Of a DNA stretch of 64,000 nt, positions 34,549-42,904 are shown one piece after another (position 1 is the stretch's first letter; every line of letters starts with the position of its first letter). Source of the stretch: EW11 sp035765635 (GTDB lineage: Bacteria; Verrucomicrobiota; Verrucomicrobiia; Opitutales; Opitutaceae); NCBI GenBank assembly GCA_035765635.1, contig DASTWZ010000047.1, positions 94,210 through 158,209 of the forward strand. Direction: 5' to 3'. Made by a program: the position numbers and the translations under genes. The notes beneath the pieces are model-generated. The model searched no databases. It was not told the origin of the DNA and saw only the letters and a list, made by a program, of their open reading frames with translations.

Positions 34549-35410
34549 ACTTGCTTCCGCCCTTCAAACGATTCTTCAACTCGTTGAGGGCTTCCTGGGT
34601 TTCAGCGACGGCGACTTGGGCTTGCTCGGCGGTGAGGCCGGCGAAATTGAGCGTTTCGGGAGTCAGTTCCCATTGACGGAGTTCGGCTTGGATGCCTTTG
34701 CCGAGCTCGTTCGTCATCCAGCACGCGACATGGAGCATGGCGCCCATGCGGCCGGTTTCCTCGGTCGGCTTGTAGTGATCACGCACGCCGGTGCAGACCG
34801 CGGGAGACATTTTCCATTCTTCCAAAATCATGGCGCCGGCTTCGTTGCTCGTAATCGCGGCCCACGCGCGTTCCCATTTCGGCAGATCGAGGGTCTCGCT
34901 TTCCGGGCAGGCGACACCGGGCTGCTCGACTTGCAGGAGGAGATCCAGAACCAGTTTCCCAACTGGACGAAGCATGCCGATGGTGTACGCCTCGGCATCG
35001 TCTTCACCGACGGCTCGGGCCACTCGCTCCATCGAAAGCGCCGTCACGACGGCGTTTTCCCAAACTTGCTCGGCGGAAAGATGATAAACGGGCAGGCCGC
35101 CCTGGAAAATTTGTTCGCTGATCGCGACGCCGACGATGCGATGCATCTCGCGAAAACCGACGCGGTTGATCGCCTCGTCGAGCGACTTCACGGGCTGGTC
35201 GCCGCGAAAGAACACGCTGTTGCTCAGGCGAATGACGCGCGCGGTCAGCCCCGAGTCCACCGAGACCAGTTTCACGATGGAATCCAGGTCGGAGTTGATG
35301 TCGTTCAACAACCTGCCCAAGCGTCCGAAGATATGCGGCGTGGTCGGGAGCTTTCGGGCCAAACGCAGAATCGTTTCGCGGACGGCCGATTCGCTGGTGA
35401 GTGACGACAT
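34547..35410 (-). CDS. HDOD-domain signalling protein
   Basis: 287 residues. The N-terminal part fits the HDOD fold (LARKLPTTPHIFGRLGRLLN, IVKLVSVDSGLTARVIRLSN, SVFFRGDQPVKSLDEAINRV, GFREMHRIVGVAISEQIF); HDOD proteins are catalytically dead relatives of HD phosphohydrolases found in signalling. The remaining part (ENAVVTALSMERVARAVGED, EEWKMSPAVCTGVRDHYKPT) completes it. The partner is unknown. Start: ATG 35410; a GTG at 35434 in frame would lengthen it slightly. Confidence 0.88.
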   Translation of the reverse strand: MSSLTSESAVRETILRLARKLPTTPHIFGRLGRLLNDINSDLDSIVKLVSVDSGLTARVIRLSNSVFFRGDQPVKSLDEAINRVGFREMHRIVGVAISEQIFQGGLPVYHLSAEQVWENAVVTALSMERVARAVGEDDAEAYTIGMLRPVGKLVLDLLLQVEQPGVACPESETLDLPKWERAWAAITSNEAGAMILEEWKMSPAVCTGVRDHYKPTEETGRMGAMLHVACWMTNELGKGIQAELRQWELTPETLNFAGLTAEQAQVAVAETQEALNELKNRLKGGSK

Positions 35411-35539
35411 AAAAAGGTAACTAAGGTGGTGCACCCACTATCGGCTGCCGCCGGCCGAAGTTGAGGGGTTTTCCAACCGCATGGGATTGAAAATTTCCTG
35501 TAAACCGCCGCGTGCTTCCGGGGGCAACGCTCCTCTCGG

Positions 35540-35771
35540 GCCGTTCCGACGCCGAGTTGCGCCTTTCGAGGCGCAAGAGGCTCTGGGAGCGCTGGCCTCC
35601 GGCCGGCATCGATTGGGCTGCCGCGAAGCGACGGACTTGATGCTCGCCGTGCGCTTTTGCGATCGAGTGCGTCCGCGCTTGTGGCGCGGACTGTAGAAAG
35701 AAAATGCCGGCGAGGACGCCAGCGCTCCCAGAGCCGACATCGGCGAAAACGCCGACGCTCGGCAAATACCC
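35540..35771. repeat. Rearranged family C element
   Basis: It contains the same modules in a different order: GCGCCTTTCGAGGCGCAAGA, CTGGGAGCGCTGGCCTCC...GGCAT, the CGAGTGCGTCCGCGC hairpin with the complement GTGGCGCGGACT, then ATGCCGGCGAGGACGCCAGC...TCCCAGAG and CGGCGAAAACGCCGACGCTC. It fills most of the 402-base gap between the HDOD gene and the response regulator, and its right end is within 42 bases of the response-regulator start. Confidence 0.75.
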
Positions 35772-35812
35772 CACGGATTGACCGCCCGAACGCGATCCGC
35801 ACGCTGCGTCGC

Positions 35813-36583
35813 GTGGGCGCAAAAATTCTCATCATCGAGGACGAGCCGGCGATCGCCGACACGCTGCTTTATGCCCTGAAAACGGATGGCTTCGAACCGT
35901 ACTGGTGCGCCACGGGCACCGCCGGACTCGGCGCGCTGCAGCAACAACAGGACTTCGCCCTCGTCGTACTCGATATCGGCCTCCCGGACGGCAACGGCTT
36001 CGAGTTCTGCCGCTCCATCCGCAACACCTCGAGCATCCCGATCTTTTTCCTCACGGCGCGCAGCAGCGAAATCGACCGTGTGGTCGGACTCGAAATCGGC
36101 GGCGACGATTATCTCGTGAAACCCTTCAGCCCGCGCGAGCTGACCGCGAGGGTCAAAGCCATCCTGCGGCGCGGTCCCTTGAACGCCGGTCCCGCCGCTG
36201 GCGCGGGTCCGGTTGCTGCGGCTGGCGCGTTCACCTCTCCGACGTCGACGTCTGCGAGAACGGCTGCGCCGAAATCCATGCAGGCGGAGCCAGTCCCCAC
36301 TTTCGCTGTGGATGAGCAGCGTTGCCGCATCACGTTTCGCGGGCGCCCGCTCGAACTCACGCGCTACGAATATCGTTTGCTTCGCACGCTTGTTGCGCAA
36401 CCAGGCCGGGTCTTCTCGCGCGACCAGTTGATGAGCGCCGCCTGGGAGGAGCCGGGCGCGAGTCTGGATCGCACGGTCGATGCTCACATTAAGCTCGTTC
36501 GTTCAAAACTCCGCGCCGTCGATCCAGATTCTGAATACATCCAGACTCACCGCGGCCTGGGTTATTCCGTTCGGGAAACATGA
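35813..36583 (+). CDS. OmpR-family response regulator, CreB-like
   Basis: 256 residues from a GTG. The receiver domain has IIEDEP (acidic pocket), the phosphorylation site Asp54 in LVVLDIGLPDG, FLTARSSEIDRV and GGDDYLVKPFSPREL. A long Ala/Pro/Thr linker (about 122-165) is unusual. The C-terminal winged helix ends HIKLVRSKLRAVDPDSEYIQ, then THRGLGYSV. The CreB assignment follows from the strongly CreC-like kinase next door. GTG 35813 is chosen because it immediately precedes the first beta-strand; upstream in-frame ATG 35657 lies in repeat DNA. It is upstream of the VIT/vWA and exosortase genes, its probable targets. Confidence 0.92.
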   Translation: MGAKILIIEDEPAIADTLLYALKTDGFEPYWCATGTAGLGALQQQQDFALVVLDIGLPDGNGFEFCRSIRNTSSIPIFFLTARSSEIDRVVGLEIGGDDYLVKPFSPRELTARVKAILRRGPLNAGPAAGAGPVAAAGAFTSPTSTSARTAAPKSMQAEPVPTFAVDEQRCRITFRGRPLELTRYEYRLLRTLVAQPGRVFSRDQLMSAAWEEPGASLDRTVDAHIKLVRSKLRAVDPDSEYIQTHRGLGYSVRET

Positions 36584-36615
36584 GCGCGCGCGAGCTCCGC
36601 TGTTTTTTTTTATTG

Positions 36616-36726
36616 CCCGCGAAATCACACGAAGCACACGAAGGCGAATTTCGAATCAATGGCCCAAGGGGTACGGAAATCCTTTGCTGAATTCGTGTCC
36701 TTGGCATCCTTCGTGTGATTCGTGGG
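36616..36726. repeat. Family A element, shortened (between response regulator and kinase)
   Basis: The outer arms CCCGCGAAATCACACGAAGC and CATCCTTCGTGTGATTCGTG are clear. The inner CACGGAAAG arms are reduced to traces. It fills the 151-base gap inside a two-component operon; the kinase gene has a GTG start 9 bases past it. Confidence 0.8.
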
Positions 36727-36734
36727 CCTATCCC

Positions 36735-38168
36735 GTGACGATCCGCACTCGAATTTTTCTCGTTTATCTCCTGCTGGTCGGCGGCGGCCTCTACTACATG
36801 GTCCATTGGATCCTCGGTGGCGTGCGCCCGCGCTATCTCGAGTCGATGGAGGAGTCGCTGGTCGACGCCGCGACGTTGCTCGCCTCCGCAGTCGAGACGC
36901 GCGGCGTCAGCCATGGCGCAATCGACCCGGCGGAAGTCAGGCAACTTTTCAACGAAGCTTATCTCCGCCAGTTCTCCGCGCAGGTCTACAGTATCCAAAA
37001 AACGAATATCGATCTCCGCGTGTACGTGACCGACGACAGCGGCAAAGTCGTTTACGATTCCGACGGCGGGCGCGATGAGGGCGCGGACTACTCGCACTGG
37101 AACGACGTGCGCCTCACCTTGGCCGGAAAATATGGTGCGCGCGCGACGCGAACCAATCCGGCCGACGAAAACTCGCTCGTGATTCACGTCGCCGCGCCGA
37201 TTCGCGCCGGCGAGCGGATCGTGGGCGTGCTTTCCCTCGGAAAACCGACGAAAAACATCAACGAACTCGTGGGCGCGGCGCAGCGCCGCATCATCTGGGC
37301 CGGCGCGCTTGGCGGGGGATTGATCGTGCTGACAGGCTTCACGTTTTCCGTCTGGCTGACCACGCCGATCGAGCGCTTGACCGCGTATGCCCGAGCCGTG
37401 CGCGATGGAAAACCCGCGACTCTGCCGCGCATCGCCGGGCGCGAGGTCGGTCAACTCCGACAGGCGTTCGAGGAAATGCGCGAGGCTCTCGAGGGAAAGA
37501 AATACGTCGAGCGCTACACGCAGGCGTTGACCCACGAAATCAAAGCGCCGCTCTCGGCGGTGCGTGGCGCCGCGGAATTGCTGAGCGAGGACATGGAGCC
37601 GGCGCAGAGACAGAAATTTTTGCTCAACATTCGGACGCAGTCCGAGCGCATCCAGCACATCATCGATCAACTGCTGCAACTCTCGGCGTTGGAGGCGCGA
37701 CGCGGTTTGGGACCGACGCAATCGTTCGATATTTCCGCGGCGCTGGAGGACGTCTTGAAAACCCTAACGCCTCTCATGCACCAGAGAGAGATCGACGTTC
37801 AGGTGCGTGCCGCGAAAAATCTCACGCTCAACGGCGAGCGTTTTCTCGTCAGCCTCGCGCTCACGAATCTGTTGAAGAACGCGATCGAATTTTCGCCGCA
37901 AGGATCGGTGCTCAGCGTGAGCTTGCAGTCCGAGCGGCAAGGCGTGGCGTTTGTCGTCGAGGACAATGGCCCGGGCATTCCGGATTTTGCGCGGGAGCGG
38001 ATTTTCGATCGGTTCTATTCCTTGCCGCGCCCCGCGACCGGCGCGAAAAGCACCGGTCTCGGCCTGAGTTTCGTCCAGGAAATCGCGCATCTTCACCACG
38101 GCGCCATCGATGTCGCCAACCGCGAAACCGGCGGCTGCCGCGCGAAACTCTGGCTGCCGGTCGGGTAG
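36735..38168 (+). CDS. Sensor histidine kinase, CreC-like
   Basis: 477 residues from a GTG. TM1 is at about 5-24. The periplasmic sensor includes DYSHWNDVRLTLAGKYGARA and TRTNPADENSLVIHVAAPIR, closely matching Escherichia coli CreC (DYSRWNDV, YGARST, NPADPES as recalled). TM2 is near 190-212, followed by a HAMP-like stretch, HisKA with His267 in LTHEIKAPLSAVRGA, and an ATPase domain (NLLKNAIEFSPQ, VEDNGPGIPDFARERIFDRF, STGLGLSFVQEI). It phosphorylates the adjacent regulator. CreD is absent; a VIT/vWA protein takes its place downstream. An upstream in-frame start at 36480 is excluded as it runs through the regulator and a repeat. Confidence 0.93.
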   Translation: MTIRTRIFLVYLLLVGGGLYYMVHWILGGVRPRYLESMEESLVDAATLLASAVETRGVSHGAIDPAEVRQLFNEAYLRQFSAQVYSIQKTNIDLRVYVTDDSGKVVYDSDGGRDEGADYSHWNDVRLTLAGKYGARATRTNPADENSLVIHVAAPIRAGERIVGVLSLGKPTKNINELVGAAQRRIIWAGALGGGLIVLTGFTFSVWLTTPIERLTAYARAVRDGKPATLPRIAGREVGQLRQAFEEMREALEGKKYVERYTQALTHEIKAPLSAVRGAAELLSEDMEPAQRQKFLLNIRTQSERIQHIIDQLLQLSALEARRGLGPTQSFDISAALEDVLKTLTPLMHQREIDVQVRAAKNLTLNGERFLVSLALTNLLKNAIEFSPQGSVLSVSLQSERQGVAFVVEDNGPGIPDFARERIFDRFYSLPRPATGAKSTGLGLSFVQEIAHLHHGAIDVANRETGGCRAKLWLPVG

Positions 38169-38180
38169 CGGCGTTTTGGT

Positions 38181-38460
38181 TTTTTGGCCGCAAAAAGTCG
38201 CTGTGAATGAGCGGCCGCGTTCGGAAACGCGCTGTGCCCGCGACTAGCTTAGCAGAGCGCCCGGCAACGGAGGCTCGCAACGGAGCGCCGGCCTCCGGCC
38301 GGCCAACCCTAAAAGAGTCCCGCTTCGCGGGACGCTAGATAGATTTGCCGGCCGGAGGCCGGCGCTCCGTTGCAAGCCTTTCCTTGCAGGCGTTCCCTCT
38401 ACCTTCCGGCACCTTCTCCTCTTTGCGTTTTTTATTGCGCCTCTTCGCGGCTCAAAAAAA
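38181..38460. repeat. Nested palindromic repeat, family B copy 3 (composite)
   Basis: The left side GGCCGCAAAAAGTCGC is weak; the right side CTCTTTGCGTTTTTTATTGC...CTTCGCGGCT is strong. In the middle are an inverted pair of GCAACGGAGCGCCGGCCTCC...GGCCGGC (at 38278-38303 and 38349-38375) and a TCCCGCTTCGCGGGA hairpin. It makes up most of the 364-base gap between the kinase and VIT genes. Confidence 0.75.
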
Positions 38461-38532
38461 TCGATTGGTGATTTCATCCAGTTTTCATCCTCGCTTCATG
38501 ATCGCTTCATGTTGCGACGGCAGAGTGGGGCA

Positions 38533-40587
38533 ATGGACCCACACTCGTATGTTCGCTCGCGATACTTGCCACGCGCTTTTGCTGTAGCGCTTTTCTGGAT
38601 ACTTTTCTCGATTTCGTTCACGCCGCTTCGCGCGGCCGAAGCCGAGCCAGCCGCCGACAAGACGCTTTCTCCGTATTTTTGGGTGAAACCCACCGCCGGC
38701 GAAACCGACGCCACCGTCGCGACTCATGCCGACCCGTTGCCGCTCAAAGCGACGAAGATCGAAGCGACGATCGCCGGCATTTTTGCGGACGTGAAAGTCA
38801 CGCAACGTTACGCGAACGCGGGCGCCGTGCCGCTCGAAGCCGTTTATATATTTCCGGGTTCGACGCGCGCGGCGGTGCACGGCCTGACCCTCCAGATCGG
38901 TGACCGGCGGCTCGAAGCGAAAACCAAGGAGCGCGAACAGGCGCGTCAAACCTACGAGGCCGCCAAAGCCAAAGGGCAAACCGCCAGCCTGCTGGAGCAG
39001 CATCGGCCCAATGTTTTTCAGATAAACGTCGCCAACATCCAGCCGGGCGACGACGTGATCGTCGAACTTCGCTACACGGAACTCCTGATTCCAGAAGCGG
39101 GTGTGTACCAATTTGTCTACCCCGGAGTCGTCGGCCCCCGCTATTCGAACAAACCGGCAGGCGGTGCGCCGCCATCGGAAAAGTGGGTCGAGAATCCTTA
39201 TCTGAAAAAAGGTGAAACGGACCCCGCGCAATTTTCTCTCTCGGTGAAACTCAGCTCGGGCGTTCCCCTGCGCGACGTGCAGTGTCGCTCGCATGCGGCG
39301 CACGTGGAGTATCAAGCTGCGAATCAGGCGTGTATCGAGATATCGGATACGAATGCCGCGAATCGCGATTTCATCCTGGATTATCGTCTGGCGGGTCCCG
39401 CGGTTCAGTCCGGCGTGATGCTCGGCAGCGGGCTCGAGGAAAATTTCTTTTTGCTCACGGTTCAACCGCCAGCGCGGGTAAAGCCGGCGCAAATTCCGCC
39501 GCGAGAATTCGATTTCGTCATCGATGTTTCCGGTTCGATGAACGGCTTTCCGCTCGATACCGCGCGCAAGCTGGTCGACCACTTGCTCACGTCGCTGCGG
39601 CCGATCGACTCGTTCAATCTCCTGCTGTTTGCCGGCGGCGATCAGACATTCGCGCCTGCTGCGGTAAAGGCGACGCCCGAGAATGTCGCTGCCGCGCTCG
39701 CGTTTCTCGAGCGGCAAAATGGCGGCGGCGCGACCGAACTCTGCCCGGCGCTGAAACACGCCTTCGCGCTGAAGCCCGCCGAAGAAATTTCGCGGACATT
39801 TCTCGTCATCACCGACGGCTACGTCGACGTCGAACCCGAGGCGTTCGAACTCGTGCGCAACAATCTTGGCCGGGCGAATCTCTTCGCTTTCGGCATCGGC
39901 AGCTCCGTGAACCGCCACCTCATCGAAGGCCTGGCGCGATGCGGCCAAGGCGAGCCGTTTATCGTGACGGATCCCGCCATGGCCGAGGCGACGGCGCAAC
40001 GGCTGCAGGACTACATCAGCACGCCGGTGCTCGCGCACGTGCGGGTGAAATTCGAGGGGTTCGATGTTTACGACCTGCAGCCTCGGGCGACGCCGGACCT
40101 CCTTGCGGAGCGGCCGCTGATCGTTTTCGGAAAATGGCATGGCGCTGCTTCGGGCAAGATCGTGATCGATGGAATTGGCGGGAGTGGGCCCTACCATTCG
40201 GAGCACGATGTGGCGTCGGCGGTTCACCTGGAAACGGGAGATGGCCTCGCGCGTCTGTGGGCGCGTGCGCGAGTGGCGGAGCTCAGCGATTTCAATGAGT
40301 TGAAACCCTCTGACGACACCAAGGCGCAGATCACGAATCTGGGTCTGAAATACAATCTGCTGACGAAGTACACGTCCTTCATTGCGGTGGACCAGGTCAT
40401 CCGCCGCACCGGCCCGAGCCTCGAGACGATCAAGCAGCCGGTGCCGTTGCCGGCAGGCGTGGAAAACTCCGCGGTGGGCGGTTCGGTCGCCGCCGCGCCG
40501 GAGCCGAGTGAAATGGGCATGATCGCGGTCGTGGCGATTCTGCTCCTGGTCGGTTGTCGTTACGTGGCCCGCCGGAAAACGGCATAG
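38533..40587 (+). CDS. VIT and vWA domain surface protein with PEP-CTERM anchor
   Basis: 684 residues. A signal peptide (AFAVALFWILFSISFTPLRA) is followed by a VIT domain (about 60-205: IAGIFADVKVTQRYANAGAV, LEAVYIFPGSTRAAVHGLTL, EKxREQARQTYEAAKAKGQ). A von Willebrand A domain follows with MIDAS DVSGSMN (Asp331) and LVITDGYVDVE. The C-terminus PEPSEMGMIAVVAILLLVG, then CRYVARRKTA is a typical PEP-CTERM sorting signal: PEP motif, hydrophobic helix, basic tail. The protein is probably exported, cut by the exosortase encoded 576 bases downstream, and released or anchored at the envelope. In-frame ATG 38509 is an alternative start; 38533 gives a compact signal peptide. Confidence 0.93.
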   Translation: MDPHSYVRSRYLPRAFAVALFWILFSISFTPLRAAEAEPAADKTLSPYFWVKPTAGETDATVATHADPLPLKATKIEATIAGIFADVKVTQRYANAGAVPLEAVYIFPGSTRAAVHGLTLQIGDRRLEAKTKEREQARQTYEAAKAKGQTASLLEQHRPNVFQINVANIQPGDDVIVELRYTELLIPEAGVYQFVYPGVVGPRYSNKPAGGAPPSEKWVENPYLKKGETDPAQFSLSVKLSSGVPLRDVQCRSHAAHVEYQAANQACIEISDTNAANRDFILDYRLAGPAVQSGVMLGSGLEENFFLLTVQPPARVKPAQIPPREFDFVIDVSGSMNGFPLDTARKLVDHLLTSLRPIDSFNLLLFAGGDQTFAPAAVKATPENVAAALAFLERQNGGGATELCPALKHAFALKPAEEISRTFLVITDGYVDVEPEAFELVRNNLGRANLFAFGIGSSVNRHLIEGLARCGQGEPFIVTDPAMAEATAQRLQDYISTPVLAHVRVKFEGFDVYDLQPRATPDLLAERPLIVFGKWHGAASGKIVIDGIGGSGPYHSEHDVASAVHLETGDGLARLWARARVAELSDFNELKPSDDTKAQITNLGLKYNLLTKYTSFIAVDQVIRRTGPSLETIKQPVPLPAGVENSAVGGSVAAAPEPSEMGMIAVVAILLLVGCRYVARRKTA

Positions 40588-40712
40588 TCCTCTGGGAACG
40601 CTGTGCCTCGTCGCCGGCATTTGTCTACAGGCTGTGCCGCACGGCGCGGACGGACTCGATCGCAAAGTGCATCGCCCCCCGTCGAGTCCGCCGCTTCGCG
40701 GCAGCCCAATAG

Positions 40713-40850
40713 GTGCCGGCAAGATGCCAGCGCTCCCAGAGCCTCCTGCGCCATGGAAGGCGCACTCGGCGGGCGAGCGCCGGGTGTTGGCCGAGCGTCG
40801 GCGTCTCGCCGACGTCGGCCACTGGGAGCGCTGGCGTCCTCGCCGGCATT
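40713..40850. repeat. Inverted repeat, family C copy 4
   Basis: The same arms as copies 2 and 3 (GTGCCGGCAAGATGCCAGCG and ...GGGAGCGCTGGCGTCCTCGC), with GGCCGAGCGTCGGCG inside. A GTCCGCGCCGCAGGGCGCGG hairpin and the CGAGTCCGCCGCTTCGCGGC spacer follow. Confidence 0.88.
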
Positions 40851-40941
40851 TTTCTCCGGTCCGCGCCGCAGGGCGCGGACGGACTCGATCGGCAAAGTGC
40901 GTCGCGGTCATCGAGTCCGCCGCTTCGCGGCAGCCTAATAG

Positions 40942-41090
40942 GTGCCGGCAAGATGCCAGCGCTCCCAGAGCCTCCAGCGCCCTGGAAGGCGCACACGGCG
41001 GACGAGTGCCGGGTATTGGCCGAGCGTCGGCGTTCTCGCCGATGTCGGCCACTGGGAGCGCTGGCGTCCTCGCCGGCATTTTTCTCCGGC
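40942..41090. repeat. Inverted repeat, family C copy 5
   Basis: A second unit in tandem with copy 4 at a spacing of about 230 bases, in the same order as the 30.6-31.0 kb pair. The two pairs are close copies at two loci. Together they fill the 576-base gap between the VIT protein and exosortase genes; no gene was seen there. Confidence 0.88.
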
Positions 41091-41163
41091 CCGCGCCGCA
41101 CGGCGCGGACGGACTCGATTAGGCATTCCGCGCGGCGCGCAAACGAAGAAGTAAGAACGCAGA

Positions 41164-42858
41164 ATGATGAATGTGAGCATGACTAGTCTCGAACCGACGT
41201 TTCGCAGGTTTCGCGACGTCGCGCTTCGGCGCTGGGTTCTCACGGTCGTGGCGCTCTGTCTCGGCCGTGAGGTGTTTGCGTGGTATTGGGCCCGCGCGCT
41301 GGATGGCTCAGACGAGCCGTTAGGTGTGCTCGCCCTCGTCGCGGCAATCCTGCTGGCGCCGCGCAAGGGCTGGGGCGAAACGCTATCCCTCGAGCGTGCG
41401 AGTTGGGCGGGCGCCCTGCTGTTGACGTTTTTGCTTTCGGGCGGTGCCTGGCCGATTTTGTTGCGCGCACTTGTCTGGGTTATGGCGCTTGCGGTCTTAG
41501 TGGCGCCGCACGGGCGAAAGTTGGCCTGGGGCACGCTCTGTGTGCTGTCGCTGCCGTGGCTCGCGACCGTGCAGTTTTTCCTCGGGTATCCGCTGCGCGT
41601 AGCGATCACATGGGTGGCGGCGGCTGGGTTGAATGTGTTTGGGCTCGGTGTGCACGCGGAAGCCACGGTGCTCATGGCGCAAGGGGAGCGCGTGCTGATC
41701 GATGCGCCCTGCAGTGGAATTCAGATGGGGTGGACTCTGGCGTTTTTCGCGGCCGTTTTGGCGAACGTAGGGAGCTTCGGCGCGCGAGAGACGTGGCGGC
41801 TCCTGCGCTGGGCGAGCGCATTGGTTTTCGCCGCGAATACCCTGCGCGCGATGGCATTGTTCCTGTTGGAAATCCGATTCCACGTATCCGAAGAGTGGGT
41901 ACACAACGCCGTCGGCCTCGCCTGCTTCGCCTTCGCCGGCGCCGGCCTGCTGGCAGTGGGAAGGCGAAGGCGGAAGGAAGAAGGCAGAAGGCTGAAGAAA
42001 TGCGGTGCCTCCGAGGGTAAGCCGTCCTGCGCTTGTGCTAATAACAAAGACAGAATGCAGAATGTAGAACGGCCATTCGGCTCAGTCCAAAAACGGCCGA
42101 CCTCCGAGGGTAGGGCGAGACCTCAGGGCGAGCCGAACGCCGAATCCGCGTCCGACTCCGTCCACCAACCTCATCTCTCCGAGGTAGGGCGAGGCGTCTC
42201 AGCCGAGCCGCGAGCGCCGGGTCTAACGTGCGACATGAGCCACTCAGCACGCGCTGGCCTATGGCGCTGGCTTGGTCTCTGCGTGATCGCCGCGGCGGTG
42301 TTAACGCTGGCATTCGCCGCTTGGCAGAATCCGCGTCGCTATTTCGGTCCGCGTCGGAATTCGAGGTCTCCGGTGGAGACCACTGCTCCGGGCGAACATA
42401 AACGCGCCGCCGATCGGGGAACCACTACGCCGGCATCGACCTTTCCCGGTTGGGATGCCGGTCCCCTGCCGCCGGATTGCGTGCAGATTCCGCTGGGCGA
42501 GCGCGACGCACGTTTTGTGCGCGGCTTTCCGGGGCGTATCGCGGCGTTTTCCGATGGCGAGAGGCAGTTCATCGCGCGCTGGGTGGCGCAGCCCACGCGA
42601 AAGCTCCATTCGTCGAGCGACTGCCTGCGCGGCTCGGGATACAAGATCACGCCGGGTCCCGCACACCGCGACGCGCTTGGCCGGCTTTGGTCGTCATTTG
42701 GCGCGGTGCGCGGGACCGAGCGTCTCCACGTCGAGGAACGGATCGAAGATACAACAGGCCAGGCGTGGACGGATGTGTCGGCCTGGTACTGGTCCGCGCT
42801 GCTCCAGAAATCACCCGGTCCCTGGTGGGCCGTCACCGTGGTGACGCCTGTGGGGTGA
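41164..42858 (+). CDS. Exosortase with fused (or newly joined) C-terminal EpsI-like domain
   Basis: 564 residues. Residues 1-260 form an exosortase of eight or so helices with the catalytic Cys183 in DAPCSGIQMGWTL, Arg228 in NTLRAMALFLLE and His247 in EEWVHNAVGLA, the complete Cys-Arg-His triad. Residues about 262-357 are a basic, low-complexity linker encoded by repeat DNA (41954-42232). Residues 358-564 start with Met and a TM helix (WRWLGLCVIAAAVLTLAFAA) and form a periplasmic domain with SSDCLRGSGYKITP, like the EpsI-type domains that accompany exosortases. The second part could be a separate gene starting at ATG 42235. In-frame ATG 41179 is an alternative start. It presumably cleaves the PEP-CTERM signal of the VIT protein upstream. 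Confidence 0.88.
   Translation: MMNVSMTSLEPTFRRFRDVALRRWVLTVVALCLGREVFAWYWARALDGSDEPLGVLALVAAILLAPRKGWGETLSLERASWAGALLLTFLLSGGAWPILLRALVWVMALAVLVAPHGRKLAWGTLCVLSLPWLATVQFFLGYPLRVAITWVAAAGLNVFGLGVHAEATVLMAQGERVLIDAPCSGIQMGWTLAFFAAVLANVGSFGARETWRLLRWASALVFAANTLRAMALFLLEIRFHVSEEWVHNAVGLACFAFAGAGLLAVGRRRRKEEGRRLKKCGASEGKPSCACANNKDRMQNVERPFGSVQKRPTSEGRARPQGEPNAESASDSVHQPHLSEVGRGVSAEPRAPGLTCDMSHSARAGLWRWLGLCVIAAAVLTLAFAAWQNPRRYFGPRRNSRSPVETTAPGEHKRAADRGTTTPASTFPGWDAGPLPPDCVQIPLGERDARFVRGFPGRIAAFSDGERQFIARWVAQPTRKLHSSSDCLRGSGYKITPGPAHRDALGRLWSSFGAVRGTERLHVEERIEDTTGQAWTDVSAWYWSALLQKSPGPWWAVTVVTPVG
41954..42232. repeat. Repeat mosaic inside the exosortase frame
   Basis: Four repeat types follow one another: GAAGGCGGAAGGAAGAAGGC (family D), AAGACAGAATGCAGAATG (family F), CCGAGGGTAGGGCGAGACCT...GCCG at 42107 and a variant CCGAGGTAGGGCGAGGCGTC...GCCG at 42179 (family G, also at about 63781). 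All are translated as an unstructured Arg/Glu/Ser-rich linker within the open frame. Confidence 0.8.
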
Positions 42859-42904
42859 GCCTCGCGGGTTGGACGACCTGACTGGAATTAACCACACGCC
42901 AACT

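Noticed and set aside
38485..41079. 864-residue frame antisense to the VIT/vWA gene and running through family C repeats
   Set aside because: It crosses two repeat units and a gene whose sense strand is a clear VIT/vWA protein; composition is Arg-rich and domain-free.
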